DNA of 64,000 bases from Ruminococcus sp. (GTDB lineage: Bacteria; Bacillota; Clostridia; Oscillospirales; Acutalibacteraceae), in contig JAFLSK010000002.1 in NCBI GenBank assembly GCA_022510945.1, forward strand, positions 1 through 64,000, read 5' to 3'. The notes beneath the pieces are model-generated. The model made no database searches, had not been told where the DNA came from, and saw nothing but the letters and a program-made list of their open reading frames with translations. Below are positions 1 to 7,377 of this stretch, in pieces. A program made the translations under genes and the position numbers. Within the stretch, counting starts at the first letter, position 1. Each line of letters begins with the position of its first letter.

Positions 1-24
1 GTTCGATTCCCATCATCCGCTCCA
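1..24 (+). tRNA. tRNA-Gly, 3' end only (cut by window start)
   Basis: The first 24 bases read as the 3' half of a tRNA: T-loop TTCGATT, the 3' T-stem strand CCCAT, the acceptor strand CATCCGC, discriminator T and an encoded CCA. The U73 discriminator and the implied 5' acceptor GCGGATG fit bacterial tRNA-Gly, which is the inferred identity. The anticodon lies outside the window. A terminator follows directly. The last 16 bases recur twice downstream as direct repeats. Confidence 0.75.
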
Positions 25-30
25 AAAAGG

Positions 31-60
31 AAAACACCCTTCAGGGGTGTTTTTCTTTTT
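31..60 (+). terminator. Terminator of the tRNA-Gly gene
   Basis: AAAACACCC pairs with GGGTGTTTT around a short loop and is followed by TTTTCTTTTT, a classical intrinsic terminator. A second copy lies in the next repeat unit. Confidence 0.85.
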
Positions 61-222
61 ATAAATTCAGATGATGGGAATCGAAGCCGAGCGTAAAGAA
101 ATTGCTCCGGTGGAGCAATTTTAGCGAGGAGCGTTGATGAATGTTTTCACACATCACACGCCCTAACAGGCGAGATAGAAGTCCTTTTTTAAATGAACTA
201 CCCATCATCCGCTCCAAAAAGG

Positions 223-251
223 AAAACACCCTTCGGGGTGTTTTTCTTTTT
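223..251 (+). terminator. Second copy of the tRNA terminator, in repeat unit 2
   Basis: Same hairpin as at 31-60 with a one-base-shorter loop (CTTCGGGG instead of CTTCAGGGG). It is duplicated with the 192-bp unit rather than serving its own gene. Confidence 0.7.
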
Positions 252-509
252 ATAAATTCAGATGATGGGAATCGAAGCCGAGCGTAAAGAAATTGCTCCG
301 GTGGAGCAATTTTAGCGAGGAGCGTTGATGAATGTTTTCACACATCACACGCCCCAACAGGCGAGATAGAAGTCCTTTTTTTGAACGAGCTACCCATCAT
401 CCGCTCCATTTTACTCTTATTACGAGGGGATTTTTTTCTGCCTATTAATACTTATGTAGCTTTTGCATAAGGCTATCCATTAATCGCAGTTTTCGCATTA
501 TCTCGTGTA

Positions 510-538
510 TTGTAAATATGTCTCGTATATTCTATAAT
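510..538 (+). promoter_or_regulatory. Promoter of the thioesterase gene with an overlapping direct repeat
   Basis: TTGTAA and TATAAT are separated by 17 bp. TCTCGTGTAT (501-510) and TCTCGTATAT (521-530) are direct repeats 20 bp apart, overlapping the -35 and the spacer, so they could be an operator. An 8-bp hairpin AATTTCAG/CTGAAATT (539-558) lies in the transcribed leader. Nothing else was recognised between 409 and 584. Confidence 0.6.
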
Positions 539-584
539 AATTTCAGACCGCTGAAATTTAATTCGAAACAAAAAGGAGACCGTT

Positions 585-1007
585 ATGAGCTGGGAGTATA
601 GCAGGAGAGTAAAGTATTACGAAACCGACCGAATGGGAGTTGTTCATCATTCTAACTATCTTCGTCTTATTGAGGACGCACGAATGGAGTGGCTGCGTGA
701 TAATCTGATATGCTACAATGAGCTTGAAAAGCTCGGCGTAATTATCCCCGCAACCTCCGCGTTCGGAAATTTCCTAAACTATCTGCGCTACGATGACCCA
801 TTCAGAATCACAATAAAGCTTATCAGCTTTAAAGGCGTGAAAATGCGCTTTTCGTATCAGGTAATCAACACCGAAACAAACGAAATCTGCTACGAAGGGG
901 AGAGCTCGCATTTCTTCGCCAAGGACGGAGACTACAAGCCATATCTTTCGTTTCGGAGAGAATTTCCCGAGTTGTATAATAAAATGGTTTCTTTGATTGA
1001 GAATTGA
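585..1007 (+). CDS. Acyl-CoA thioesterase, 4HBT hotdog family (YbgC/FadM-like)
   Basis: A 140-residue single-domain hotdog protein, the usual length for the family. The N-terminal segment YYETDRMGVVHHSNYLRL matches the 4-hydroxybenzoyl-CoA/YbgC thioesterase motif; the Asp in ETDRMG is the expected catalytic residue. The enzyme should hydrolyse acyl-CoA or acyl-ACP thioesters in the cytoplasm; the chain-length preference cannot be read from sequence. The start is set by AAAAAGGAGACCGTT just upstream. It has its own promoter and ends at a hairpin shared with the convergent gene, so it is probably monocistronic. Confidence 0.88.
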   Translation: MSWEYSRRVKYYETDRMGVVHHSNYLRLIEDARMEWLRDNLICYNELEKLGVIIPATSAFGNFLNYLRYDDPFRITIKLISFKGVKMRFSYQVINTETNEICYEGESSHFFAKDGDYKPYLSFRREFPELYNKMVSLIEN

Positions 1008-1016
1008 CATAAATGC

Positions 1017-1045
1017 AGCCCACTCATTGAGTGGGCTTGATTATT
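1017..1045. terminator. Bidirectional terminator between convergent genes
   Basis: AGCCCACTCA and TGAGTGGGCT form a strong stem, with TTGATTATTTTAT on the plus side. It lies between the thioesterase stop and the stop of the minus-strand small gene. Confidence 0.8.
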
Positions 1046-1276
1046 TTATAAATCCTGCAAATCTGCCGCAGGTATATCGTTTTCGAGGTTATCGCGCGCG
1101 AGGTCGTTGTCAATCGCGGGATATACAGGCGAAATCGGCTTTTCCTCTGGATACGGCGTTGTGTGAAACACCTTGAGCGGTGGCGCATCCGCTTCCGTGA
1201 TAATCGGATTTGCTTTAGTTTTTGTGTGCTTTGCCTTGCCCTGTATTTCGGGCACAGGAGCAGTTTTTTTAGCCAT
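1046..1276 (-). CDS. Small hypothetical protein, Lys-rich N-terminus
   Basis: A 76-residue ORF starting MAKKTAPVPEIQ, read on the minus strand behind a good ribosome site (AGGAGATGATTTT before ATG). It has no membrane segment and no motif I recognise. Its composition is Pro/Asp-rich and probably disordered. The ribosome site and the shared terminator argue that it is real rather than a shadow; overlapping ORFs in other frames lack such signals. Function unknown. Confidence 0.55.
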   Translation of the reverse strand: MAKKTAPVPEIQGKAKHTKTKANPIITEADAPPLKVFHTTPYPEEKPISPVYPAIDNDLARDNLENDIPAADLQDL

Positions 1277-1434
1277 AAAATCATCTCCTAATTACTACAA
1301 GTATACCCAACATTGTCTGGAATAAACGAAATACATTTTCTGCTAAATTTGTAGTTGTTTTTTACAAATTGTGTGTTATTATATTGTTACAGCAAAATGT
1401 ATTTAAAGCTGAAAATACAGAAAGAGGTAACAGT

Positions 1435-2004
1435 ATGAAAAAGAATTTAGGAGTTGTTCCGGGCGTTTATCCGATGCCCGTGCTTATGGTTGCGGCTTAT
1501 GACGAGAACGGCAAGGTTAACGTTATGAATGCCGCGTGGGGTATGATTTGCGGAATGGACAAAATCGCTCTCTTTATCAGCGAAGGGCATAAGACCATTC
1601 AGAATATCCTGAAAACAAAGGCATTCACAGTGGGCATCGCCGACAAGGAGCATATGGATGTTGCGGACTTCTTCGGAATCGCAACAGGCAATAAAATGGA
1701 CGACAAGTTCGAGCGCACAGGTTACCACGCAACAAAGAGCGAGTTTGTCAACGCGCCGATTGTTGACGAGTTCCCGTTTGTTATGGAGTGCGAACTCGCA
1801 GAGGTTGTCGATACCGAGAATATGTACGCTATGGTCGGGAAAATCGTGAACGCAAAGGCAGAGGAAAGCGTGCTTGATGAGAACGGTAAGGTTAATCCCG
1901 AAAAGCTTAATGCGCTGATTTTCGACCAGTTCCAGAGCGGTTACTATGTAAGCGGCGAAAAGGTGGGCAAGGCGTGGAACGCAGGCGCAGCGCTTATGAA
2001 GTAA
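1435..2004 (+). CDS. Flavin reductase-like FMN-binding split-barrel protein
   Basis: A 189-residue protein resembling the flavoredoxin/flavin-reductase family: the N-terminal PGVYPMPVLMVAAYDENGKVNVMNAAWG is the typical first strand pair that cradles FMN, followed by CGMDKIALFIS and the helix region HKTIQNILKTKAF. It should bind FMN and use NAD(P)H or act as an electron carrier; the partner is unknown. The track ORF begins at 1369, but AGAAAGAGGTAACAGT before ATG at 1435 makes that the start. A hairpin after the stop terminates the opposite gene instead. Confidence 0.85.
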   Translation: MKKNLGVVPGVYPMPVLMVAAYDENGKVNVMNAAWGMICGMDKIALFISEGHKTIQNILKTKAFTVGIADKEHMDVADFFGIATGNKMDDKFERTGYHATKSEFVNAPIVDEFPFVMECELAEVVDTENMYAMVGKIVNAKAEESVLDENGKVNPEKLNALIFDQFQSGYYVSGEKVGKAWNAGAALMK

Positions 2005-2022
2005 TGATTAATGTAAAAAAAT

Positions 2023-2053
2023 TTCAGCCGACTGCTGTGTGCAGTCGGCTGAA
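2023..2053 (-). terminator. Terminator of the PfkB kinase gene
   Basis: TTCAGCCGACTGC/GCAGTCGGCTGAA forms a 13-bp perfect stem. The T-run (ATTTTTTTAC) follows on the minus strand, so it serves the gene ending at 2069. Confidence 0.85.
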
Positions 2054-2068
2054 TCTATATGTCAGTTA

Positions 2069-2977
2069 TCAGATATCAAATTTATTCAAAAGCTCATTTA
2101 TTTTCTCTTTTGTGGCAAGTCCGGGGAGGAAGGCTGTCGCATTTGCGCAGACAGTACCGAGTTTCAGCGCGTAAGAGTAGCTTTTCTTTTTTTCATATCC
2201 CGCGATAAATCCCGCTACCATAGAGTCTCCCGAGCCTACCGTGTTCAGGACCTGACCTTCGAGTACTCCGGCGTTGTACTTTTCGCCGTTTTCGTCGATT
2301 AGCATTGCGCCATCGTTGTCGAGCGATACGAGCACGTTTTTCGCGCCCATTTTCTGCAATTCCCTTGCAAACCTTTCGGCATCTTCTTGTGACTTTACTT
2401 CAACTCCGAAGATTTCATAAAGCTCCTGCCTGTTCGGTTTGATGAGAAAAGGCTTGTGCTTTAGCGACTTTACGAGCAAATCATTCGCCGCGTCGACCAC
2501 GATTTTTATTTCCTTACTTTTAACATTCTCGATTATTCTCTCGTAAACATCATCGGATAACGTGTTTGGTATACTGCCCGCGAGTACGAGTGTGTCGCCG
2601 TCCTTGATTCTTTCGAGTTTTTTTATAAGTGCCTCGAGTTCGCTGTTGCTTATTTCGGGACCCTGGCCGTTGATTTCGGTCTCCGATTCCGCCTTGATTT
2701 TGATGTTGATTCTTGAGTTTCCTTGACTCAGTCTTATAAAGTCGGTTGTAATCCGCTCGTGCTTAATGTCGTTTTCAATCGCGTCTCCCGTAAATCCTGC
2801 GACAAACCCAAGTGCAGTGCTGTCGATATCAAGCTGCGCGAGCACATAAGATACATTTATACCTTTGCCGCCAAAGTAATATTCTTCGCTCGTTGTTCGG
2901 TTGGTGATGCCCGAGGTAAAATTATCGAGTCTAACCACATAGTCGATGGAAGGATTAAGAGTAACCGTATATATCAT
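2069..2977 (-). CDS. fruK: 1-phosphofructokinase / tagatose-6-phosphate kinase (PfkB family)
   Basis: 302 residues, typical of the FruK/LacC branch of the ribokinase superfamily. The N-terminus MIYTVTLNPSIDYVV and the GGKGINVS motif are branch signatures; GSGDSMVAGFIAGY holds the catalytic Asp and the ATP anion hole. The expected reaction is ATP-dependent phosphorylation of fructose 1-phosphate (or tagatose 6-phosphate). No fructose PTS or FruR gene is adjacent, so the sugar is uncertain. The ribosome site GAGAGGG precedes the ATG. It is monocistronic with its own terminator. Confidence 0.85.
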   Translation of the reverse strand: MIYTVTLNPSIDYVVRLDNFTSGITNRTTSEEYYFGGKGINVSYVLAQLDIDSTALGFVAGFTGDAIENDIKHERITTDFIRLSQGNSRINIKIKAESETEINGQGPEISNSELEALIKKLERIKDGDTLVLAGSIPNTLSDDVYERIIENVKSKEIKIVVDAANDLLVKSLKHKPFLIKPNRQELYEIFGVEVKSQEDAERFARELQKMGAKNVLVSLDNDGAMLIDENGEKYNAGVLEGQVLNTVGSGDSMVAGFIAGYEKKKSYSYALKLGTVCANATAFLPGLATKEKINELLNKFDI

Positions 2978-3169
2978 ATAATACCCTCTCTTTGTTGTGT
3001 CAACGTATGACCATATTGTAGCACTAAAATCGCCTGTGTCAAATTAAATTATATAAAATTTATTTGCATTTAAAAAAATCATCTTAATTTGATTGATTTG
3101 CTCATTATTTATGGTATACTAATAGTTGAAATATTGCAATAAATAATTTCGAAAAGAAAGGTGATAAAA

Positions 3170-3559
3170 ATGGCTAAAAAGAAAGATGAAATTATTGAGT
3201 CAGAAGTAGCAGAGGTTGCAGACGACGAGATTGCTGTCGAGGAGACTTCCGATATTGAGTCCGCTGAGGCTGCTGTAGAGGAAACGGCTGTTTCAGAAAA
3301 CGAAGAAATTGCAGAGGAAACAGCAGACGAGGCAGAAGAGAACGGAGTTACTGATGCAGAGGAACCCGAAACAGTAGTAGTCGAGGAAGTAATCGTTGAG
3401 TACGACGATAACGACGATATTGACGAGGTTGAAGAAATGCTGAGTGTCGACGAACTCAACAGAAAAAGAACCCGCAGGGCCGCTATAGGCGCAGGCATCG
3501 CCGCAGCCGGCTTAATCTTAGGAATCGCCGCAAAATTAATCCGCAGAAAACGCAAATAA
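3170..3559 (+). CDS. Acidic hypothetical protein with C-terminal membrane anchor
   Basis: 129 residues starting at ATG 3170 behind GAAAGGTGATAAAA; the upstream GTG of the track ORF lies inside that ribosome site. Residues 1 to about 95 are dominated by Glu, Asp, Ala and Val with no hydrophobic core, so probably disordered. The C-terminus has RKRTRRAAIGAGIAAAGLILGIAAKLIRRKRK-type organisation: basic flank, one hydrophobic helix, basic tail. This suggests a tail-anchored or short bitopic protein with its acidic part in the cytoplasm. No family recognised. Confidence 0.6.
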   Translation: MAKKKDEIIESEVAEVADDEIAVEETSDIESAEAAVEETAVSENEEIAEETADEAEENGVTDAEEPETVVVEEVIVEYDDNDDIDEVEEMLSVDELNRKRTRRAAIGAGIAAAGLILGIAAKLIRRKRK

Positions 3560-3573
3560 AATAATTCGATAAA

Positions 3574-3615
3574 AGAAAAAACACCGCGCATTTCAATCTG
3601 CACGGTGTTTTTTTA
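3574..3615. terminator. Terminator after the acidic protein
   Basis: AAAAACACCG...CGGTGTTTTT around CGCATTTCAATCTGCA, followed by TTTTTTT on the plus strand. The A-run before it gives a T-run on the other strand as well, so it can serve the convergent GNAT gene. Confidence 0.85.
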
Positions 3616-3654
3616 GCTAATCTAAGGTATTTATCCATATCGACAAACCGGAAG

Positions 3655-4172
3655 TTATAAAATTATCCTGTATATATCAGCCTGTTCTCCTTCAAATTCA
3701 AAACTCCTCTCATATACACCACCATTTTTTTTATGGTTTTTATAGAAGGTTCGTTTTTTCTTTCGACTGAAAGATGAATTTCATCTAATCTTATATTCCT
3801 TGCAACATTTAATAATTGGCGAAGCATTTCCGTTGCATAACCTTTTCTTCTTTCAGATGGTCGTACACTATAGCCGCAATTCCCAAAATCTTTGAGAAAA
3901 TCATTTAATGTGTGTCTTAAATCAATAATACCTACAATTTTATTTGCCGCATCAATTGCAAAAAAAGTATCTGTAACAACCCAATTTGGATTTACTGTTT
4001 CGGAATTTGTATTATCAGTTATGGATTTTACCCATTCTTCATAAGACTCGGTTTTATCAAGCAATTCACTTCCGTTGATAATCATTTCATTATTATCAAA
4101 AAACTCTTGTCTAAATTCTATTGCTTTTTCTTTTAGTTCTAAAGTTGGTCGGATTAGTCTAATATTATTCAT
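3655..4172 (-). pseudogene. GNAT N-acetyltransferase with a one-base frameshift near the C-terminus
   Basis: The open frame (3663-4172, 169 aa) is a GNAT protein: GYSVRPSERRKGYATEMLRQLL is the acetyl-CoA-binding motif A, preceded by the central strand IDAANKIVGIIDLRH. After SIKTIKK the frame continues as MVVYMRGVLNLKEN, unlike the family. Adding one A to the A8 run (3725-3732) gives NGGVYERSFEFEGEQ and a stop at 3655, the family-typical ending. This is therefore a -1 frameshift from a single event: a sequencing error, a mutation, or transcriptional slippage on A8. The enzyme may still be made if slippage occurs. Substrate unknown. Confidence 0.8.
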
Positions 4173-4197
4173 TATTTCTTGTTCTCCAAATTATGAT

Positions 4198-4629
4198 TTA
4201 TCCTCGCTTTGCTTTCAATTCCGCTATTTTCGCCTCGATTGCCGCTACGGCTTCCCCGGCGTTGTCGATGTTTTTAACGGCTTCTTCCATCGGGCACAGC
4301 CCCGTGCTCTGACGGTTGATTATGTTTTCCGTGAGTATGTCGTACTCAAATTCAATGTCGTTTTCTTCAAAAATCTCTTTTGCTTTTTCGCTGAGCACCT
4401 CGGCGTAAACTGCTTTAACTTTGAGCAGTGTGTAGAGCATAGCCGCGGCTTTGCCGACTATTTTGTCAGCGGCGTAGGCTCCGCTCCAATCGTCCTGAGA
4501 TTTTACAAGTTCAAGCAGCGGCTTAATTCCTTTGTCCTCGCTGACGAAAACTCTGCCGCCGTTGCACACAACGAGCGTGTAGCCGCCGCGGCACAGCATT
4601 TCCTTAGCATAGGTAATTTCATTCATCAT
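4198..4629 (-). CDS. DUF1893 protein (TM1506-like, cytidine-deaminase-like fold)
   Basis: 143 residues; the pattern LVVCNGGRVFVSEDKGIKPLLELV...GAYAADKIVGKAAAMLY matches the DUF1893/TM1506 family, which has a deaminase-like fold without a demonstrated reaction. The ATG overlaps the stop of the ECF S-component gene (ATGA-type overlap), so they are translationally coupled. It is the last gene of the three-gene operon with the aldo/keto reductase. The C-terminal Ala/Glu/Lys helix is probably solvent exposed. Biochemical role unknown; co-transcription suggests a link to the imported compound. Confidence 0.8.
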   Translation of the reverse strand: MMNEITYAKEMLCRGGYTLVVCNGGRVFVSEDKGIKPLLELVKSQDDWSGAYAADKIVGKAAAMLYTLLKVKAVYAEVLSEKAKEIFEENDIEFEYDILTENIINRQSTGLCPMEEAVKNIDNAGEAVAAIEAKIAELKAKRG

Positions 4630-5162
4630 CTGTTCTTCACCCTATACACAACAAGCGGAATAAACACTAATTGCAGCACAATTCCGAATACACCCGCCGC
4701 AATGCTGTTCCATATTATCGCTACAGGGATTGCGTTGTTGCCGAATGCATACACAGCGAGCAGAATCGCAACCGCTCTCACGCCTCTGCCCGAAATCTGC
4801 GCGATAGCTACCTTCGCAACAGTCGGCATTTTTACATTCCGAAGAAGTCCGGACGTGAGACCGTAAACGCACAGCTCAATCATCATAAACGGAAGCATAG
4901 CCGCACTCGGCATACCCGTCAGCATAAAGCTGAGCAGAGGAGCTAAAAGTCCCGATACTGCGCCTACATACGGCCCCGCAAGCAATCCCGCGAGAATAAT
5001 CGGCAGGTGCATCGGCAGGAATGTCTCGCCGAGCGCTGTGCCCGTGCCCGAAATCGCCCCCATAAGATGGAAAAGCTGCGGGAGTATCACCGCGGCTGCA
5101 ACCGCGCCGATGGCGGCGAGCGTCTGAGTTTTTATTGATAGTTTCTGTTTTGCGTATGTCAT
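4626..5162 (-). CDS. ECF-type transporter substrate-binding S component
   Basis: 178 residues with five to six hydrophobic segments. The run FLPMHLPIILAGLLAGPYVGAVSGLLAP followed by ELCVYGLTSGLL is characteristic of energy-coupling-factor S components, small integral membrane proteins that capture vitamins or metabolites and associate with a shared EcfAAT module. No A or T subunit is encoded nearby, so it probably uses a common module (group II). The ribosome site AAAGGAAC precedes ATG, two bases after the upstream stop. Substrate not deducible. Confidence 0.82.
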   Translation of the reverse strand: MTYAKQKLSIKTQTLAAIGAVAAAVILPQLFHLMGAISGTGTALGETFLPMHLPIILAGLLAGPYVGAVSGLLAPLLSFMLTGMPSAAMLPFMMIELCVYGLTSGLLRNVKMPTVAKVAIAQISGRGVRAVAILLAVYAFGNNAIPVAIIWNSIAAGVFGIVLQLVFIPLVVYRVKNR

Positions 5163-5164
5163 AA

Positions 5165-6292
5165 TTAGTTCCTTTCAAATGTTTCTGCTACCTTACAGAG
5201 CAGATTTCTGATTTCGAGATGTTGCGGACAGATTTGTTCGCACTTGCCGCATTTTATACAATCGGACGCTTTGCCGTTGCGCGATGTCAGCACGTTTTCG
5301 TAGTAATAATTCTGATTCCAATCGTTGAACGTTTTCTTGGCGTTAAGACACGAGAACAGGTCGGGGATAAGTATCTTCTTCGGACAACCCTCAACACAAT
5401 AGCGGCACGAGGTGCAGGGGATAAGGTTCTGGTTTCTGAAAATCCCGCAGACCTTTTTGACCGCCTGTTTCTCTCTATCGTCAAGCGGCTTGAAGCCGCA
5501 CATAGAGCTCAGGTTGTCCTTCATCTGCTCCATATTACTCATACCCGAAAGAACCGCGCAAACGCCCTCAAAGCCCGCCGCAAATCGCAACGCATAGCTT
5601 GCGTAACTGCCGCCGCTTAAATCGTCAAACACTTTCTTCGCAGAGTCGGGTAGATTTACGAGACTTCCGCCCTTCACGGGCTCCATAATCAATACGGGCT
5701 TGTTGTGCTTGAGGCATACCTCGTAGACGTTTTTGCTGTCTACGCCTTCATCCTCGTAGTCAACGTAGTTGAGTTGAATCTGTACTATCTCGATATCGGG
5801 ATATTCCGTGAGGATTCTGTCGAGTACGTCAGCCTTATCGTGGAATGAGATTCCGACGTGTCTGATTTTGCCTTCCTTCTTTAGTTCAAAAGCAGTTTCG
5901 TAGGCTCTGCATTTCTTAAAAACCTCATAGTTTCTGTTGTCCTGAGCGTGCATAAGGTAGAAATCGAAGTAATCTACTCCGCAGGCTTCGAGCTGGCTTT
6001 GAAAGAATGGTCTGATGTCGGACTCCTTCTTGAAATACCCATCGGTCAGCTTGTTTGTGAGGACAAATTTTTTGCGGTAGTATCGTTTTGCAACACATTC
6101 GCGTATTGCGGGCTCGCTCTTACCTTCTATGTAGCCGTGGGCTGTGTCAAAGTAGTTAAGTCCGCTGTCGATAAACGCGTCGGCCATTTTGCAAAATTCG
6201 TCGTAGTCAACATTTTTGCCGTTCATCGGTAGTCGCATACACCCGAACGCTAAAATTCCGTTTATTTCAGGAAAAAACTTGTTTTGCTCCAT
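5165..6292 (-). CDS. Aldo/keto reductase with C-terminal 2[4Fe-4S] ferredoxin domain
   Basis: 375 residues. The AKR barrel carries the tetrad Asp/Tyr (YFDTAHGYIEG), Lys (FVLTNKL) and His (YLMHAQD). The C-terminal part has two cluster motifs, CTSCRYCVEGCP and CIKCGKCEQICP, fitting two [4Fe-4S] clusters. The protein thus joins a carbonyl-reductase barrel to an electron-transfer module; the substrate is unknown. It is the first gene of an operon with an ECF S component and DUF1893, suggesting action on the imported compound. The start ATG follows AACGAGGAGGCATAT. Confidence 0.88.
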   Translation of the reverse strand: MEQNKFFPEINGILAFGCMRLPMNGKNVDYDEFCKMADAFIDSGLNYFDTAHGYIEGKSEPAIRECVAKRYYRKKFVLTNKLTDGYFKKESDIRPFFQSQLEACGVDYFDFYLMHAQDNRNYEVFKKCRAYETAFELKKEGKIRHVGISFHDKADVLDRILTEYPDIEIVQIQLNYVDYEDEGVDSKNVYEVCLKHNKPVLIMEPVKGGSLVNLPDSAKKVFDDLSGGSYASYALRFAAGFEGVCAVLSGMSNMEQMKDNLSSMCGFKPLDDREKQAVKKVCGIFRNQNLIPCTSCRYCVEGCPKKILIPDLFSCLNAKKTFNDWNQNYYYENVLTSRNGKASDCIKCGKCEQICPQHLEIRNLLCKVAETFERN

Positions 6293-6410
6293 ATATGCCT
6301 CCTCGTTGTTATGTTTATAAATAAATTATATCAAATAAAAATCCCTTTATCAATCGTCATTACTAAATTTATTCATAAGTTGTGCTTATAAATACTTGAA
6401 TTGAAACATA

Positions 6411-6442
6411 ACAAAGCGTGCGCAATTTGCGCACGCTTTGTT
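6411..6442. terminator. Terminator-like hairpin downstream of the anti-sigma gene
   Basis: ACAAAGCGTGCGCA/TGCGCACGCTTTGT is a 14-bp perfect stem between two minus-strand genes. The T-rich tract after it on the minus strand is weak (TTATGTTTC). Confidence 0.65.
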
Positions 6443-6447
6443 GTACA

Positions 6448-7377
6448 TTATTTATAGCTGAGCACATATTTACCCACACCGTAGTTTTCGGTTGTGCCGT
6501 CATCCAGTGTATCTGTACCGCTGATTTGCTCGTAGCTTACAGCTACCTCAATGTCAGCGCTTTCCGTTGTGCCGTCCTTGTAATGTGCGGTTACGGTGAT
6601 GGTGTCTCCGTAGTAGTCCGTAAAATCTTCGGAGGTATTGAGTATTCCGTCCCTGAAATCTTTTATAAGCTTTGCAAGTTTATCGTCCGTTTCGTAAAGC
6701 TTGCCAATATCCTCTTCTGCGTATCCGTGCTGTGCAAGATACTCGTTAAGTTCTTCGGTGTCCCTGTCACCCGGGTACCAGTATACAAAAGAGTAGTCAG
6801 GGTCGTTGCTTTTGTATGGTATGTTTTCAAGCTTTTGACCTTTCTTGAAATAATCGTCCTGTGAAATAGAATTATCTTCGCTGAGTTTCTTGTCCTTCAG
6901 TTCGGGAATTATATAATTCAGATTTCCGCTCTTGCAGCTGAAATCTATGCTATCAAGCTTATTGCCTGAGATGGAGAAGGTAATCGGCTCTACGGAAATT
7001 AGTTTGCCGTACCTCTCGTTGTAATCGACTCCTATATCAGGGTATGAATTGCCATCAATTTCTGAGGATAGTTCTGTTTTTGTATTGCTGAGTGCCACGG
7101 GCTTATCTTCGTTTTCAGCGGCATATGCCGTGATTGAAAAACCCGAGGGTGCGCTAACCACTTGTGATTTGTCTTTACCTAATAGCAGGCTTGAGAAAAT
7201 ACCCGCCGATAAAATTGCGACCATACACACAGCGGTGGCAGAAATTGTGAAGATTCTTTTATTTGCTTTCATCTTTTGTTCCTCCGTCCTCGCGCTGAGC
7301 GCAATCTGCGATTTGCGCGAGCAATAGTTTCTTAACATTTGGTCAAGGTGATTATCGGAATTATTTCGTTTATTCAT
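6448..7377 (-). CDS. Membrane-anchored partner of ECF sigma factor (putative anti-sigma)
   Basis: 309 residues: a cytoplasmic N-terminus of about 45 residues, one membrane helix (IFTISATAVCMVAILSAGIFSSLLL) and a large extracellular part beginning GFSITAYAAENED. The C-terminus is beta-rich with ITVTAHYKDGTTESADIEV. The gene overlaps the ECF sigma gene by 8 bp, the usual sigma/anti-sigma arrangement, and this is the basis of the call; no zinc-binding anti-sigma motif is seen. The protein at 47612-48580 has the same layout and the same FxITAxAA motif after its helix, so they are paralogous sensor partners. Confidence 0.7.
   Translation of the reverse strand: MNKRNNSDNHLDQMLRNYCSRKSQIALSARTEEQKMKANKRIFTISATAVCMVAILSAGIFSSLLLGKDKSQVVSAPSGFSITAYAAENEDKPVALSNTKTELSSEIDGNSYPDIGVDYNERYGKLISVEPITFSISGNKLDSIDFSCKSGNLNYIIPELKDKKLSEDNSISQDDYFKKGQKLENIPYKSNDPDYSFVYWYPGDRDTEELNEYLAQHGYAEEDIGKLYETDDKLAKLIKDFRDGILNTSEDFTDYYGDTITVTAHYKDGTTESADIEVAVSYEQISGTDTLDDGTTENYGVGKYVLSYK

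Larger units (their letters stand above)
9..408. repeat. 192-bp tandem duplication starting at the tRNA 3' end (2 full units plus a third 16-bp end)
   Basis: The 16-mer CCCATCATCCGCTCCA occurs at 9-24, 201-216 and 393-408, exactly 192 bp apart. The sequence between is repeated almost identically (9-200 and 201-392), with a few substitutions and two compensating one-base indels. Each unit holds a terminator hairpin, an inverted copy of the tRNA T-arm/acceptor (GATGATGGGAATCGAA at 70-85 and 261-276), and a 10-bp hairpin (AAATTGCTCC/GGAGCAATTT, 99-121 in unit 1). Each unit ends in a CTTTTTT run. No protein-coding gene is visible. Origin by repeated insertion at the tRNA 3' end or by tandem duplication are both possible. 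Confidence 0.9.

Noticed and set aside
1-408. CRISPR-like array from the three 16-bp repeats
   Set aside because: The 'spacers' are 176 bp and nearly identical to one another, and the repeat is a tRNA 3' end.
3109-3603. Ser/Thr-rich 164-codon minus ORF over the acidic protein
   Set aside because: It is the reverse reading of the GAG/GAC-rich acidic gene; it spans the terminator and has no ribosome site.
4075-4866. 263-codon plus-strand ORF over GNAT, DUF1893 and the ECF S component
   Set aside because: It crosses three minus-strand genes, which have family motifs and ribosome sites.
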